DNA of 47,329 nt from Pectobacterium brasiliense (GCF_013449685.1 NZ_JACDSF010000027.1:30704-78032), one strand, 5' to 3'; positions 10,220 through 20,839 are shown, numbered from the stretch's first letter. Notes: a model not told the origin generated them from the sequence alone. A program made the numbers and translations.

Positions 10220-11514
10220 AGCTGCTCGTCACGAATCGCGTCACAGACCGCGTCGGTCAGCTTACGCAGTTCATCAGGCTGAATGATAAACGGCGGCATC
10301 AGATAAATGAGTCGGCCAAAGGGGCGAATCCACACGCCGCGCTCGACGAAGAAACGCTGTAGCCGCGCCATATTAACCGGACGCTGTGTTTCCACCACGC
10401 CGATAGCGCCCAGAACGCGAACGTTTGCCACCAGCGGCGAGTCCGCACAGGGTTGCAGCGCTTCTCGCAGCTGCCGTTCAATCTGTTTGACCTGCCCCTG
10501 CCAGCGGTTCTCCGCCAGCAGCGATAAACTGGCGTTGGCTGCCGCGCAGGCGAGTGGATTGCCCATAAATGTGGGGCCGTGCATAAAACAGCCCGCCGCG
10601 CCGTTGCTGATGGTTTCCGCAATTGTCCGAGTGGTCAGCGTGGCGGAGAGCGTCATATAGCCGCCGGTAAGCGCTTTTCCCAGACACATAATATCGGGTG
10701 AAATTTCCGCATGTTCGCAGGCAAACAGCTTGCCGGTGCGGCCAAATCCGGTCGCGATCTCATCGGCAATCAGCAAGATCCCCCATTGATCGCACAGTTC
10801 CCGAACCCGACGCAGATAGGCCGGATGATAAAAGCGCATCCCACCCGCGCCTTGCATGATGGGTTCCAGAATCACAGCCGCGACCTCATGGGCGTGCGCT
10901 GACAGCATCGACTGGAGCGGCGCGATATCCGCTTCCTGCCAGTCATCGGTAAAACCGCCTTCGTTGATATCGGCGCATGGCGGCGCATCGATAAACAGGT
11001 GAGTCGGCAGATAGCCCTGATACAAGCTGTGCATCGAATTTTGCGGATCGCACACGGACATCGCACCGAAGGTGTCACCGTGATAGCCATGACGTAGAGT
11101 GAGAAAGCGCTGACGGATTTCACTGCGAGCCTGCCAATATTGCAGCGCCATTTTCATCGCCACTTCGACGGCTACCGAGCCGGAATCCGCCAGAAACACG
11201 CATTCCAGCGCATCCGGTGTGATGTCCACCAGTTGGCGGCACAGCGCCACCGCTGCCGGATGGGTGATCCCGCCAAACATCACGTGCGACATCTGGCTGA
11301 GCTGAGCCTGTACTGCCTGATTGATCGTTGGATGGTTGTAACCGTGAATCGCTGCCCACCACGATGACATACCGTCAATCAGGCGACGTCCGTCATCCAA
11401 CTGAAGCTCGACGCCGCTGGCCGATACGACCGGATAGCAGGGCAGCGGTTCGGTCATTGAGGTGTAGGGATGCCAAATGTGGCGCTGGTCAAAAGCAATG
11501 TCTTCCGGGCTCAT
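10210..11514 (-). CDS. bioA: Adenosylmethionine-8-amino-7-oxononanoate aminotransferase BioA
   Basis: PLP enzyme that converts KAPA to DAPA (7,8-diaminopelargonate) using S-adenosylmethionine as amino donor, the third step after BioC/BioH in biotin synthesis. It has 434 aa (E. coli 429). The class III aminotransferase signature is clear: [18 protein letters not shown], with the PLP-contacting Asp at 251, and [11 protein letters not shown], with the Schiff-base lysine at 280. The N-terminal substrate-binding [13 protein letters not shown] is intact. It is transcribed divergently from bioBFCD across a shared BirA operator. The last codons are part of a tandem repeat that continues downstream. 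Confidence 0.96.
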   Translation of the reverse strand: MSPEDIAFDQRHIWHPYTSMTEPLPCYPVVSASGVELQLDDGRRLIDGMSSWWAAIHGYNHPTINQAVQAQLSQMSHVMFGGITHPAAVALCRQLVDITPDALECVFLADSGSVAVEVAMKMALQYWQARSEIRQRFLTLRHGYHGDTFGAMSVCDPQNSMHSLYQGYLPTHLFIDAPPCADINEGGFTDDWQEADIAPLQSMLSAHAHEVAAVILEPIMQGAGGMRFYHPAYLRRVRELCDQWGILLIADEIATGFGRTGKLFACEHAEISPDIMCLGKALTGGYMTLSATLTTRTIAETISNGAAGCFMHGPTFMGNPLACAAANASLSLLAENRWQGQVKQIERQLREALQPCADSPLVANVRVLGAIGVVETQRPVNMARLQRFFVERGVWIRPFGRLIYLMPPFIIQPDELRKLTDAVCDAIRDEQLFD

Positions 11515-11523
11515 GATGATCTT

Positions 11524-11578
11524 TCGTAAACCAAAATAGATTCTATCTGGTTGACAGTATATCGGGTTAATTTACACT
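11524..11578 (+). promoter_or_regulatory. BirA operator (bioO) and bioB promoter
   Basis: TCGTAAACC (11524-11532) and GGTTGACAG (11549-11557) form an inverted repeat with a 16-bp spacer, matching the BirA consensus TTGTAAACC-N-GGTTTACAA. TTGACA (11551-11556) and TACACT (11573-11578), 16 bp apart, make a strong bioB promoter whose -35 lies inside the operator. The bioA promoter must overlap the same palindrome on the other strand. Holo-BirA-biotinyl-AMP would repress both directions. Confidence 0.88.
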
Positions 11579-11609
11579 GGCGAAACGTTTTTAGTTTGGA
11601 GATGCCGAA

Positions 11610-12647
11610 GTGGCTGACCGCATGTACTGGACGCTTGAGCAAGCGCAAGACTTATTTAATAAACCCTTTCTGGAACTGATGTTTGAAGCGCAGCAGATCC
11701 ACCGTCAGCATTTTGATCCCCGTCAGGTGCAGGTTAGTACGCTACTGTCGATCAAAACCGGTTCCTGTCCTGAGGACTGTAAGTATTGTCCGCAAAGTTC
11801 CCGCTACCGTACCGGGATTGATACCGAACGTCTGATGCAGGTTGAACAGGTGCTGGAGTCGGCCCGTCAGGCGAAAGCCGCAGGATCGACGCGCTTTTGT
11901 ATGGGGGCGGCGTGGAAAAACCCGCACGAGCGTGACATGCCGTATCTGGAACAGATGGTGCAAGGCGTGAAAGCGATGGGAATGGAAACCTGCATGACGC
12001 TGGGGACGCTGCACAACGATCAGGCCGAGCGTTTGGCCTCTGCAGGGCTGGATTTCTATAACCATAACCTCGATACCTCACCAGAATTTTACGGCAGCAT
12101 CATCACGACTCGCACGTATCAGGAGCGCCTGGATACGCTGGATAAAGTGCGCGGCGCGGGCATTAAAGTCTGCTCTGGCGGCATCGTTGGGTTGGGGGAA
12201 ACCGTGCGCGACCGCGCCGGGCTGCTGGTGCAACTGGCTAACCTGCCGACGCCGCCGGAAAGTGTGCCGATCAACATGCTGGTGAAGGTGAAAGGTACAC
12301 CGCTGGCGGATAACGATGATGTCGATCCGTTTGATTTCATTCGGACTATTGCCGTTGCACGCATCATGATGCCGGCCTCCTATGTGCGCCTGTCCGCCGG
12401 GCGCGAGCAGATGAGTGAGCAAACGCAGGCAATGTGTTTTATGGCGGGGGCGAACTCCATTTTCTACGGCTGCAAACTGCTTACCACGCCAAACCCGAAA
12501 GAAGACAAGGATCTGGCGCTGTTCCTCAAACTGGGTCTGAATCCGCAGCAGACGGCGACCGAATACGGGGATAACCAACAGCAACAGCGGTTGGCGGAAC
12601 AGCTGGTTAATGCCGATAGCGAGCAGTTTTATAATGCTGCGGTATAA
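11610..12647 (+). CDS. bioB: Biotin synthase BioB
   Basis: Radical SAM enzyme that inserts sulfur into dethiobiotin, the last step of biotin synthesis. It has 345 aa (E. coli 346). The SAM-cluster motif gives C53, C57 and C60 ([16 protein letters not shown]), the same numbering as E. coli. Ligands of the [2Fe-2S] cluster are in [16 protein letters not shown]-like ETCMTLGTL and [12 protein letters not shown]. The start is GTG at 11610, because TTGGAGA (11596-11602) lies 7 nt before it; the in-frame ATG four codons later is too far from that site. First gene of bioBFCD. Confidence 0.96.
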   Translation: MADRMYWTLEQAQDLFNKPFLELMFEAQQIHRQHFDPRQVQVSTLLSIKTGSCPEDCKYCPQSSRYRTGIDTERLMQVEQVLESARQAKAAGSTRFCMGAAWKNPHERDMPYLEQMVQGVKAMGMETCMTLGTLHNDQAERLASAGLDFYNHNLDTSPEFYGSIITTRTYQERLDTLDKVRGAGIKVCSGGIVGLGETVRDRAGLLVQLANLPTPPESVPINMLVKVKGTPLADNDDVDPFDFIRTIAVARIMMPASYVRLSAGREQMSEQTQAMCFMAGANSIFYGCKLLTTPNPKEDKDLALFLKLGLNPQQTATEYGDNQQQQRLAEQLVNADSEQFYNAAV

Positions 12648-12686
12648 CCTCCAGCCTGCAAACCGTCGGGCAAGGTGTATTGCATC

Positions 12687-13844
12687 ATGAGCTGGCAGCA
12701 ACGTATTGACGCCGCGCTGGTACAACGCCAGCGCGATGATGCCTACCGTGTGCGGCGGGTGAATCAAGGCGGTAGCGGGCGCTGGCTGATGCAGGGCGAC
12801 CGCTGCTACCTGAATTTTTCCAGCAACGACTATCTGGGGCTGAGTCACCACCCGGAGATTGTGCGTGCCTGGCAGCAGGGCGCTGAGCAATACGGTATTG
12901 GCAGCGGTGGTTCCGGGCATGTGACGGGGTATACCGATGCCCATGCCGCGCTGGAAAATCAGCTTGCCGACTGGCTGGGCTACCCGCGTGCGCTGCTGTT
13001 TATTTCCGGCTATGCCGCGAATCAGGCGGTGGTGGCTGCGCTGGCACAGGCGGAAGACCGTATTTTCGCCGATAAACTCAGCCATGCTTCACTGCTGGAA
13101 GCGGCCGCACAGTCACCCGCGACGCTGCGCCGTTTTAAACACAATCAGGTCGATAGCCTGCAAGCGCTGCTGGAAAAACCAACGGGCGGTCAGACACTGG
13201 TGGTGACCGAAGGCGTTTTCAGCATGGATGGCGATACCGCACCGCTGTCGGCGCTGCAGGCTCAGTGCCGAGCGCACAATGCCTGGCTGATGGTGGACGA
13301 TGCACACGGGATTGGCGTGCTGGGTGATGAAGGCTGCGGCAGCTGTTGGCAGCAGGGTGTTAAACCCGAACTGCTGATTGTCACGTTTGGCAAGGCGTTC
13401 GGGGTGAGCGGCGCGGCGGTACTGTGCGCCGAACCGCTGGCCGAGTATTTCCTGCAATTCGCTCGTCATTTGATTTACAGCACCTCGATGCCTGCCGCAC
13501 AGGCCTGTGCGCTGAGTACGGCAGTTAACTGTGTCCGACAGGGCGACGCGCGGCGCGATGCGCTACGACGTAACATCGCCCAGTTCCGCGCAGGTTTTTC
13601 CAACTCCACCTATCAACTGATGGATTCACAGAGTGCGATTCAGCCGCTGATTGTCGGTGAGAACGCGCGGGCAATGGCCCTGATGAGTCATCTGCGTGAA
13701 CAGGGCGTGTGGGTCAGTGCGATGCGTCCGCCGACAGTGCCTGTCGGCAGCGCGCGTCTGCGCATTACGCTAACGGCGGAACATCAGCCGGAAGATATCA
13801 GTCGCTTGCTTACGGTATTGCACCATGCTGACAGAAAACTATAA
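12687..13844 (+). CDS. bioF: 8-amino-7-oxononanoate synthase BioF
   Basis: PLP enzyme that condenses pimeloyl-ACP with L-alanine to give KAPA. It has 385 aa from ATG 12687 ([11 protein letters not shown]. coli 384 aa). A GTG four codons upstream is in frame, but the AAGG at 12672-12675 suits the ATG. The alpha-oxoamine synthase pattern is complete: [34 protein letters not shown] and [12 protein letters not shown] with the Schiff-base K236, the same residue number as E. coli. It starts 39 nt after bioB and overlaps bioC by 20 nt. Confidence 0.95.
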   Translation: MSWQQRIDAALVQRQRDDAYRVRRVNQGGSGRWLMQGDRCYLNFSSNDYLGLSHHPEIVRAWQQGAEQYGIGSGGSGHVTGYTDAHAALENQLADWLGYPRALLFISGYAANQAVVAALAQAEDRIFADKLSHASLLEAAAQSPATLRRFKHNQVDSLQALLEKPTGGQTLVVTEGVFSMDGDTAPLSALQAQCRAHNAWLMVDDAHGIGVLGDEGCGSCWQQGVKPELLIVTFGKAFGVSGAAVLCAEPLAEYFLQFARHLIYSTSMPAAQACALSTAVNCVRQGDARRDALRRNIAQFRAGFSNSTYQLMDSQSAIQPLIVGENARAMALMSHLREQGVWVSAMRPPTVPVGSARLRITLTAEHQPEDISRLLTVLHHADRKL

Positions 13845-14586
13845 CAAGCAGGCGATTGCGCAGGCGTTTGGGCGTGCGGCGGGGTGTTACGATCGCTTTG
13901 CCGAGCTGCAACGTACCAGCGGAGAACGTCTGCTGGCATTGATGCCGCCGCACGGCGGTCTACAGGTGCTGGATGCGGGGTGCGGAACCGGGCATTTTAG
14001 CCGCCACTGGCGTCAGGCTGGTCACTATGTGACCGCGCTGGATTTGTCGGTAGACATGCTGGCGTATGCCCGTGAACTGGACGCAGCAGACTGCTATCAG
14101 GAAGGGGATATCGAAAATCTGCCGCTGGCGGATGGCTGTGTAGACATCAGCTATAGCAATCTGGCCGTGCAGTGGTGCGACTCGTTACCGCGTGCGCTGG
14201 CCGAGCTGTATCGGGTTACGCGGGAAGGGGGTGTGATTGCGTTTGCGACGCTGGCGGACGGCTCCTTAAGCGAACTGTCACAGGCGTGGCAGCGGCTGGA
14301 CGGCACACAGCGGACGAATCGCTTTCTGCCGCTCTCCGCTATCGATGCGGCCTGTCAGCCTTACCGGCATCATTTAGTACAAGAACGTGAAGTCTGCCTC
14401 TTTCCCGATGTATTGACGTTGATGAAATCGCTGAAAGGAATTGGCGCGACCTGGCTGCACGAAGGGCGTACGCCGGGACTATTGAGCCGGACACGTCTGG
14501 CGGCGTTGTCTGCCCATTATCCGCAAGAGCAGGGTGGCTACCCGCTCAGCTATCAACTGGTTTATGGAGTGATTTATCGTGATTGA
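13825..14586 (+). CDS. bioC: Malonyl-ACP O-methyltransferase BioC
   Basis: SAM-dependent methyltransferase that caps malonyl-ACP so that fatty acid synthesis can build the pimeloyl chain. It has 253 aa (E. coli 251). The Rossmann motif I is VLDAGCGTG at 48-56, followed by the acidic ALDLSVDML loop and a [15 protein letters not shown] segment. Start ATG 13825 lies inside the end of bioF (20-nt overlap), and the bioC stop overlaps the bioD start by 8 nt, so the three are translationally linked. Confidence 0.94.
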   Translation: MLTENYNKQAIAQAFGRAAGCYDRFAELQRTSGERLLALMPPHGGLQVLDAGCGTGHFSRHWRQAGHYVTALDLSVDMLAYARELDAADCYQEGDIENLPLADGCVDISYSNLAVQWCDSLPRALAELYRVTREGGVIAFATLADGSLSELSQAWQRLDGTQRTNRFLPLSAIDAACQPYRHHLVQEREVCLFPDVLTLMKSLKGIGATWLHEGRTPGLLSRTRLAALSAHYPQEQGGYPLSYQLVYGVIYRD

Positions 14587-15259
14587 GCGCTGGTTTGTGA
14601 CGGGCACGGATACCGAAGTTGGGAAAACGGTCGCGAGTACGGCGCTACTTCAGGCAGCGAATCAGGCTGGATACCGCACCGTAGGCTATAAACCCGTGGC
14701 GTCCGGCTGTGAAATGACGGCCGACGGCATTCGCAACAGCGATGCGCTGGCGCTTCAGGCCAATAGCAGCGTCCGGCTGGAGTATCAGGCGGTGAACCCG
14801 CTGGCGTTTATGGAACCGACGTCACCGCATATTATTAGTGCGGTGGAGCAGCGGCCTATCCATCTCCCCGCGTTGTCCGCAGGGCTACGGGCATTAGAAA
14901 CGCAGGCAGATTGGCTGCTGGTCGAAGGCGCTGGCGGGTGGTTTACGCCGCTGTCGGCGCAGGATACGTTTGCTGACTGGGTGGTTCAAGAACAGCTTCC
15001 CGTGATTTTGGTGGTCGGCATCAAGCTGGGTTGTATCAACCACGCGATGTTAACGGCCCACGCCATTCAGCACGCGGGCCTGCGACTCGGCGGCTGGATT
15101 GCTAATGACATCACGCCGCCCGGAAAATGGCACCAGCCGTATCTGCAAACGCTGCAACAACGCCTGCCCGCGCCGATGCTGGGTGAAATTCCTTATGTAT
15201 CGGATCTTCAACGGCATGATCTGGGGCAGTACGTTGATATTGGGTTATTAGCGGAGTAA
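14579..15259 (+). CDS. bioD: Dethiobiotin synthetase BioD
   Basis: ATP-dependent carboxylase that closes the ureido ring of DAPA to give dethiobiotin. It has 226 aa (E. coli 225). The P-loop is GTDTEVGKT at 9-17. Substrate and nucleotide segments GYKPVASG, EPTSPHIISA and VEGAGGWFTPL are all present. The start is GTG at 14579, with GGAG at 14566-14569 nine nt upstream; it lies within the last codons of bioC. It ends the bioBFCD operon. I see no convincing intrinsic terminator just after it, only T-rich sequence at 15300-15330. Confidence 0.94.
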   Translation: MIERWFVTGTDTEVGKTVASTALLQAANQAGYRTVGYKPVASGCEMTADGIRNSDALALQANSSVRLEYQAVNPLAFMEPTSPHIISAVEQRPIHLPALSAGLRALETQADWLLVEGAGGWFTPLSAQDTFADWVVQEQLPVILVVGIKLGCINHAMLTAHAIQHAGLRLGGWIANDITPPGKWHQPYLQTLQQRLPAPMLGEIPYVSDLQRHDLGQYVDIGLLAE

Positions 15260-15566
15260 TCATTTTTGCTAACATTCGCCTGCGTTTAATCAAGCACCGG
15301 TTTTTTATTGTTTTTTATTGGCATCTTTTTATGAGTATAAAACCTATATTTTCATGTCGATTAATAGCTAAAACCTTCTTGAGTTTTCCCCTAACTCCGC
15401 GCCATGCCTGAATTGTTGCGATGTAGCTCTCTGCTGTTTTTAGTCTTTTTCCGTCTAATACTTATGCGATAAATCACGGAAAGAGTGTGAAGAAAATCCA
15501 TGTCAGGGGGAATAGCGAATGAAGCGGGTATTTCTCTAACTCAGTGCTGATGCGGGGTTGTGGGAG
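15260..15566. other. Gene-free stretch after bioD
   Basis: No reading frame with family similarity or a credible ribosome site is present on either strand. T-rich runs (about 15300-15330) could help end bio transcription without a clear stem. Confidence 0.5.
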
Positions 15567-15589
15567 TTATCCACCATTTCTGTGGATAA
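15567..15589. promoter_or_regulatory. Paired DnaA boxes upstream of uvrB
   Basis: TGTGGATAA (15581-15589) is a perfect DnaA box on the minus strand. TTATCCACC (15567-15575) is a one-mismatch box on the plus strand, facing it across 5 bp. They stand about 430 bp before uvrB. A DnaA box upstream of E. coli uvrB has been described, so this placement looks conserved. Between here and the LexA box I see no gene. Confidence 0.6.
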
Positions 15590-15886
15590 CTATGTGTATT
15601 ATGGATAGACAACGCGCCCTAAGCGAGAGCTGGCGCGGGTTGTCGCTAGGTTGGCGCTATTCTCCACGGTTTTGCTAATCTATTTATTATCATATGCTTA
15701 AGTAAAATCAAGCATCTTGAACATCAATGGGGCGTAGTTGCATAAATTAACGTCATCGGGCGTCCCCACATGTTACATTTTTACCAAGTCTGGGGATAAA
15801 TGATGATGATTTTATCTGGTAGATTGAATATGAATGTGCTAGGAAATTCATTTGTCTATTAATCATCCAATCCAGCGATAATTCCC

Positions 15887-15914
15887 TTGATGCTGTTTTT
15901 ATATCCAGTATCAT
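15887..15914 (+). promoter_or_regulatory. uvrB SOS promoter with LexA box
   Basis: CTGTTTTTATATCCAG (15893-15908) matches the LexA consensus CTGT-N8-ACAG with one mismatch and is nearly the E. coli uvrB site. It fills the 16-bp spacer between a -35 TTGATG (15887-15892) and a -10 TATCAT (15909-15914), so bound LexA would block polymerase. The leader to uvrB is about 90 nt. Confidence 0.88.
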
Positions 15915-16012
15915 TGCGGTGGCGAATTTCATCATTGGAATTCAAAATAAAGTATCCATCCACGAACGTCGCATTGCGCGATGGGTAATAACGATAAGTA
16001 GCGTGCCTAACG

Positions 16013-18025
16013 ATGAGTAAAGTATTTACACTGAATTCCGACTTTAAACCGGCAGGCGATCAGCCTGAGGCCATTCGTCGTTTAAAAGAGGGCCTGGAAG
16101 ACGGGTTAGCGCACCAAACGCTGCTTGGGGTAACAGGTTCAGGTAAGACGTTCACGATCGCTAACGTGATTGCCGACCTCAATCGGCCGACGATGATGTT
16201 GGCACCCAATAAAACGCTGGCAGCCCAGCTGTATGGCGAAATGAAAGAATTCTTTCCTGATAATGCCGTCGAGTACTTCGTGTCGTACTACGACTATTAT
16301 CAGCCAGAAGCCTACGTTCCAAGCTCGGATACTTTCATCGAAAAAGACGCGTCAGTTAACGAACATATCGAACAGATGCGCCTTTCGGCGACAAAAGCGC
16401 TGCTGGAGCGGCGCGATGTGATCGTCGTGGCCTCGGTATCCGCGATCTACGGTCTGGGCGATCCCGATCTCTATCTGAAAATGATGCTGCACCTGACACA
16501 GGGCATGCTGATTGACCAGCGCGCTATTTTGCGACGTCTGGCGGAATTGCAGTATGCCCGCAACGATCAGGCGTTTCAGCGCGGTACGTTCCGCGTGCGT
16601 GGTGAGGTGATCGATATCTTCCCTGCGGAATCTGATGAAATCGCGCTGCGTGTTGAACTGTTCGATGAGGAAGTCGAGCGGCTGTCGCTGTTTGACCCGC
16701 TGACGGGGCACGTCCTCCAGACGGTGCCGCGCTATACCATCTATCCGAAAACGCACTACGTCACGCCGCGCGAGCGTATTTTGCAGGCGATGGAAGACAT
16801 CAAGGTTGAACTGGCCGACCGTAAAAAGGTGCTGCTAGCGAATGACAAATTGGTGGAAGAGCAGCGGCTGAGTCAGCGCACGCAGTTTGATCTGGAGATG
16901 ATGAACGAACTGGGCTACTGCTCCGGTATCGAAAACTACTCGCGCTACCTTTCTGGTCGTGGTCCCGGTGAGCCGCCACCGACGCTGTTTGACTATCTGC
17001 CTGCAGACGGGCTGCTGGTCATCGATGAATCCCACGTCACCGTTCCTCAGATCGGCGGTATGTATCGCGGCGACCGCGCGCGTAAAGAGACGCTGGTCGA
17101 ATACGGTTTCCGGCTACCTTCGGCGCTGGATAACCGACCGATGAAATTTGAAGAATTTGAAGCACTGGCACCACAGACGATCTACGTGTCTGCGACGCCG
17201 GGTAACTATGAATTGGAAAAATCGGGCGGTGACGTGATCGATCAGGTGGTGCGTCCCACCGGATTGCTCGATCCCATCATCGAAGTGCGGCCTGTCGCAA
17301 CACAGGTGGACGATCTGCTTTCCGAAATTCGCCTGCGTGCCGCGATTAACGAACGGGTACTGGTCACCACGCTGACCAAGCGAATGGCGGAAGACCTGAC
17401 GGAATATCTGGAAGAACACGGCGAGCGGGTACGTTATCTGCACTCGGATATCGATACCGTCGAGCGTGTGGAAATTATCCGTGATTTGCGCCTTGGCGAG
17501 TTCGACGTGCTGGTGGGTATCAACCTGCTGCGTGAAGGACTGGATATGCCTGAAGTGTCGCTGGTGGCGATTCTGGATGCCGATAAAGAGGGGTTCCTGC
17601 GCTCTGAACGTTCCCTGATTCAGACGATTGGCCGTGCGGCACGTAACCTGCGCGGCAAAGCCATTCTTTACGGCGACAGGATTACGGCGTCAATGGCGAA
17701 AGCTATTGGTGAAACGGAGCGTCGCCGCGAGAAGCAGGAAGCCTACAACACCGAGCACGGCATTGTGCCGCAGGGAATCAATAAGAAGATTTCCGATATC
17801 CTGCAATTGGGCCAGTCGGCGAACAAAGGCAAAGGGCGTGGCAATCGTAAAGCAGCAGAGCCAGCAGCACGTTATGAACTTATGACGCCGAAGGCGCTGG
17901 AGCTGAAAATTCGCGAGTTGGAAAGCAAGATGTTGACGCACGCGCAGAACCTTGAATTTGAAGAGGCAGCCGCGCTACGCGATGAAGTACAAGCACTGCG
18001 CGCACAATTTATCGCGGTATCTTAA
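16013..18025 (+). CDS. uvrB: Excinuclease ABC subunit UvrB
   Basis: Damage-verifying helicase-like core of nucleotide excision repair; it is loaded by UvrA and recruits UvrC. It has 670 aa (E. coli 673). Walker A is GVTGSGKT at 39-46. The beta-hairpin region [21 protein letters not shown] is intact. Helicase motifs include [15 protein letters not shown] and QTIGRAARN. The C-terminal UVR domain ([19 protein letters not shown]), which binds UvrC, is present; the linker before it is shorter and differs from E. coli. The ATG at 16013 gives the family start MSK-FTLNS-F. Expression should be SOS-induced through the LexA box upstream. Confidence 0.97.
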   Translation: MSKVFTLNSDFKPAGDQPEAIRRLKEGLEDGLAHQTLLGVTGSGKTFTIANVIADLNRPTMMLAPNKTLAAQLYGEMKEFFPDNAVEYFVSYYDYYQPEAYVPSSDTFIEKDASVNEHIEQMRLSATKALLERRDVIVVASVSAIYGLGDPDLYLKMMLHLTQGMLIDQRAILRRLAELQYARNDQAFQRGTFRVRGEVIDIFPAESDEIALRVELFDEEVERLSLFDPLTGHVLQTVPRYTIYPKTHYVTPRERILQAMEDIKVELADRKKVLLANDKLVEEQRLSQRTQFDLEMMNELGYCSGIENYSRYLSGRGPGEPPPTLFDYLPADGLLVIDESHVTVPQIGGMYRGDRARKETLVEYGFRLPSALDNRPMKFEEFEALAPQTIYVSATPGNYELEKSGGDVIDQVVRPTGLLDPIIEVRPVATQVDDLLSEIRLRAAINERVLVTTLTKRMAEDLTEYLEEHGERVRYLHSDIDTVERVEIIRDLRLGEFDVLVGINLLREGLDMPEVSLVAILDADKEGFLRSERSLIQTIGRAARNLRGKAILYGDRITASMAKAIGETERRREKQEAYNTEHGIVPQGINKKISDILQLGQSANKGKGRGNRKAAEPAARYELMTPKALELKIRELESKMLTHAQNLEFEEAAALRDEVQALRAQFIAVS

Positions 18026-18053
18026 CGATGCAAACGCTCACTGAGGATCAATG

Positions 18054-18485
18054 ATGGATCAGACTATACCGAGTGTCGAAGTGTTGTTTGTGGCGGGTTT
18101 CGGGCCGATCGTGAAATCACTTTCTGCCAGCCATGCGCTCTATGTTGATACGCTGAAGTTGCCGCTGAAGCCCGTTGCGGAAGGGAGCGACTATCTGGTG
18201 AGTGATGAGATGGAGGGCGTAAAGCATTTCGCGCTGTGGCCGCTGTCACAGGCTAGTGAGTCCTGTTTCGGGCACGGAAGTTGGCCTACGGATCTTCCTG
18301 AACCGCAAAGCTGGCTGGAGTTCGAAGTGGTTGACATGGTGGAAGCGACCAGCACTCTGAAAGCGCAAGGCTATGTGTTGCTGGTGGAAAATCGTCTTGA
18401 GCCTTGGGGACAGCAGGTCACGCGTTTCCTGAGTCCCGAAGGCATTCTGATTGGCGTGACTTATACGCCGTGGCTGCGGGATTGA
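18054..18485 (+). CDS. VOC-family (glyoxalase/bleomycin-resistance fold) protein
   Basis: A 143-aa cytosolic protein with the length and pattern of a single-chain vicinal-oxygen-chelate protein. An N-terminal [16 protein letters not shown] segment resembles the beta-alpha start of a VOC half, and the C-terminal [23 protein letters not shown] is typical of the second half. Substrate is unknown. Two adjacent ATGs (18051, 18054) follow AGGA at 18044-18047; the second has the better 6-nt spacer. It lies 28 nt after uvrB and could be read through from it. Its 3' end overlaps ybhK on the opposite strand by 25 bp. E. coli K-12 has no gene between uvrB and ybhK. Confidence 0.75.
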   Translation: MDQTIPSVEVLFVAGFGPIVKSLSASHALYVDTLKLPLKPVAEGSDYLVSDEMEGVKHFALWPLSQASESCFGHGSWPTDLPEPQSWLEFEVVDMVEATSTLKAQGYVLLVENRLEPWGQQVTRFLSPEGILIGVTYTPWLRD

Positions 18486-19393
18486 GAGCCCAACAGCTGT
18501 AGCGCACGATCGATTGCTTGGCGCAGTAACTCACGGTCATGATGGTGAGGAACATCTTCTGCGGCCAGCGCCTGCTGCACGGCCAGCCGGTCGCCAATCC
18601 GGCTGATATCGACTTTTGGACCGACGATCGCAGCATCAACCACGGGTTTTCCTACCTTGTGTTCAATCCAGTCCAATTTCTCCGCCAGCGTCAGGCGGGC
18701 GGCGGGGTTGCTCTGCTCGCTGCCCAGATTGCCGATGTACACCATGGGGGCGGGCGTGCGGCGGAGCGCCTGTGTCAGATCGTCCAGCAGCAGCAGCGGC
18801 ATCAGGCTGGTCAGAAAGCTGCCGGGACCAATCAAAATCAGGTCAGCTTTAGCGATGGCATCAATCGCCTCGCGCGTGGCCTGCACCGTCGGGTACAGCA
18901 TCAAATCCTGTGGCAAGGCTGCCAACTGATCGATCTCGACTTCACCATAAACGGGGTTGCCCTGTTCATCAATTGCCATCAAATCGACAGGATGCTCGGA
19001 CATCGGAATTAAAAAAGCGTCCACTTTGAGCAGGTTGCGAATCAGGTTAATGGCTTCTAGCGGTCGCACGCTCAGGTGGTCGAGCGCTTTTAGCATCAGG
19101 TTACCCAGATTGTGTCCGGCAAGTTCGCCGTTACCGTTAAACCGATACTCAAACATTGCAGATGCCACGCTGGGCGTCGTAATGAGTTGATTCAGACAGT
19201 TACGGGTATCGCCCCAGGCAATGCCGCCTTCAGAGCGACGAATGCGGCCAGTTGAACCGCCGTTATCTGTCGTCGTGACAATGCCGGTTAGCCGTGAACC
19301 CAGGGAAGAGAGCGAAGACATCACACGACCTAAACCGTGTCCACCTCCGAGTGCGACAACCCTGTCGAGGTCGGCCAACGTGCGATTGCGCAT
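18461..19393 (-). CDS. ybhK: YvcK/CofD-like protein YbhK
   Basis: Member of the gluconeogenesis-factor (YvcK)/CofD-like family, 310 aa from ATG 19393 ([21 protein letters not shown]. coli 302 aa). The frame continues 24 codons upstream, but those residues are not in the family and AAGG sits 6 nt before 19393. Visible signatures are [15 protein letters not shown], the [14 protein letters not shown] nucleotide/sugar-binding loop, [10 protein letters not shown] and [12 protein letters not shown]. Bacillus YvcK binds UDP-GlcNAc and affects cell wall metabolism; the enteric role is unclear. The C-terminal tail is about 8 residues longer than in E. coli and lies over the VOC gene's 3' end. Confidence 0.92.
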   Translation of the reverse strand: MRNRTLADLDRVVALGGGHGLGRVMSSLSSLGSRLTGIVTTTDNGGSTGRIRRSEGGIAWGDTRNCLNQLITTPSVASAMFEYRFNGNGELAGHNLGNLMLKALDHLSVRPLEAINLIRNLLKVDAFLIPMSEHPVDLMAIDEQGNPVYGEVEIDQLAALPQDLMLYPTVQATREAIDAIAKADLILIGPGSFLTSLMPLLLLDDLTQALRRTPAPMVYIGNLGSEQSNPAARLTLAEKLDWIEHKVGKPVVDAAIVGPKVDISRIGDRLAVQQALAAEDVPHHHDRELLRQAIDRALQLLGSQSRSHGV

Positions 19394-19558
19394 AGAAAAC
19401 CTTATGAATAAGCCAGAGGAATATGAATAACGTGTGACAATTGTCGCTAAGGTAGCTGATTTCACCTTAAAACGCGAAAAATCCTCACGCAGGCATGACC
19501 TAAGACAATTTCTGTCGCATATTTTTCCGTATGCTGTACATCATAAGATATTGAAAAT

Positions 19559-19584
19559 TCGCTATATATTTAATTATATATCGA
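19559..19584 (+). promoter_or_regulatory. ModE-type operator upstream of moaA
   Basis: TCGCTATATA (19559-19568), a 6-bp spacer and TATATATCGA (19575-19584) form a near-perfect palindrome with one mismatched pair. This is the architecture of the molybdate-ModE site (CG-TATATA-N6-TATAT-CG type). It lies just upstream of a TTGACT (19597-19602) that may be the moaA -35. ModE activates moaA in E. coli. The rest of 19394-19558 shows no gene; it must hold the ybhK promoter on the other strand. Confidence 0.72.
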
Positions 19585-19688
19585 TTTTGAGAGTGGTTGA
19601 CTGTGCTTTTTCGCAGTAGACTGCTTAATGAAATCACGATTCCTGATCGGTTATCTCGCTGCTGTTTAACGGATAACTGAGTGGAATC

Positions 19689-19812
19689 AAACTCCTAGCC
19701 TTGGTGCCTAAGTGATGCGCGTAGTGCGTGTGATACGGTGCCCTGGCCGTGGCCTTCGCGGTCACCAGGGTGCGAGGCAGAAATGCCTGCATCTCCCGAA
19801 TTTGGAAAGGTG
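19689..19812 (+). promoter_or_regulatory. Moco (molybdenum cofactor) riboswitch
   Basis: The leader of moaA carries Moco-RNA hallmarks. There is an ACTCCTAGCC start, a long arm closed by CCCTGG/CCAGGG (19741-19770 region), an AGGCA-GAAA-TGCCT hairpin with a GNRA loop (about 19776-19789), and a terminal CTCCCGAATTTGGAAAGGTG segment that includes the ribosome site GAAAGG. The aptamer ends 3 nt before the moaA ATG, so ligand binding would mask translation start, as proposed for E. coli moaA. Confidence 0.85.
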
Positions 19813-19815
19813 TTT

Positions 19816-20805
19816 ATGGTGAGTCAACTGACTGATGCGTTTGCGCGCAAGTTCTACTATTTGCGTCTGTCTATCACAGACGTCTGCAATTTTCGCTGTA
19901 CCTACTGTCTGCCGGATGGTTATCAGGCCAATGGCACTAATCCACATCGCTTTTTATCACTCGATGAAATTCGTCGCGTCAGCCGCGCCTTTGCCGAATT
20001 AGGGACGGAAAAAGTCCGCCTCACCGGTGGCGAGCCGTCTTTGCGCCGTGACTTTGTCGATATCATCGCAGCCATTCGTGAAAATTCCGCGATTCGCACG
20101 CTGGCGGTCACGACCAACGGTTATCGCCTTGCGCGGGATGTCGCACAGTGGCGCGATGCGGGGCTAACGGCGCTGAACGTGAGCGTGGACAGTCTGGATG
20201 CACGCCAGTTTCACGCCATTACCGGGCAGGACAAATTCCGGCAGGTGATGGACGGCATCGACGCTGCCTTTGACTGTGGCTTTGGCAAGGTCAAAGTTAA
20301 CACGGTGCTGATGCGTGATGTGAACGCGGGCAGCCTGCAAACCTTTCTCGACTGGATTAAACACCGCCCGATTCAACTACGCTTTATTGAGCTGATGGAA
20401 ACCGGAGAAGGAGGCGATCTGTTTCGCCGCCACCACGTTTCCGGCGAGGTAATTCGCCAGCAACTGTTGCAGCAAGGCTGGCAGCAGCAGCAACGTGCAC
20501 GCAGCGACGGCCCCGCGCAGGTATTCAGCCATCCTGACTATCAGGGCGAAATTGGGCTGATTATGCCGTATGAGAAAGATTTCTGCCTGAGCTGTAACCG
20601 TCTTCGCGTCTCGGCCATAGGGAATCTTCACCTGTGTCTCTTTGGCGAACAGGGTATCCCACTGCGCGATTTACTGGCCGACGATCGTCACCTCGATGAT
20701 TTGAAAATGCGTATCTCGGGTGGATTATTGACGAAGAAGCAGACCCACTTCCTGCATGAAGGGAATAGCGGCATCACGCAAAACCTGTCATTTATCGGCG
20801 GTTAA
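19816..20805 (+). CDS. moaA: GTP 3',8-cyclase MoaA
   Basis: Radical SAM enzyme that rearranges GTP to 3',8-cyclo-GTP, the first step of molybdopterin synthesis with MoaC. It has 329 aa from ATG 19816, the E. coli length. The open frame runs 26 codons further upstream but through the riboswitch. N-terminal SAM cluster: C24, C28, C31 (CNFRCTYC). C-terminal substrate cluster: CLSCNRLRV plus the Cys in LHLCLFG. GTGGEPS-like [10 protein letters not shown] is the SAM-binding segment, and the C-terminal double-glycine tail is present. First gene of moaABCDE. Confidence 0.97.
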   Translation: MVSQLTDAFARKFYYLRLSITDVCNFRCTYCLPDGYQANGTNPHRFLSLDEIRRVSRAFAELGTEKVRLTGGEPSLRRDFVDIIAAIRENSAIRTLAVTTNGYRLARDVAQWRDAGLTALNVSVDSLDARQFHAITGQDKFRQVMDGIDAAFDCGFGKVKVNTVLMRDVNAGSLQTFLDWIKHRPIQLRFIELMETGEGGDLFRRHHVSGEVIRQQLLQQGWQQQQRARSDGPAQVFSHPDYQGEIGLIMPYEKDFCLSCNRLRVSAIGNLHLCLFGEQGIPLRDLLADDRHLDDLKMRISGGLLTKKQTHFLHEGNSGITQNLSFIGG

Positions 20806-20839
20806 TCCGCGACATCACTGATTCTTAAAGGAGCCTGAC

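Noticed and set aside
12078-13085. 335-codon minus-strand frame over bioB/bioF
   Set aside because: It is antisense to two certain genes, has biased composition (H, R, Q-rich), and no recognisable domain.
15753-15935. 60-codon minus-strand frame before uvrB
   Set aside because: It covers the LexA box and uvrB promoter and has no convincing ribosome site.
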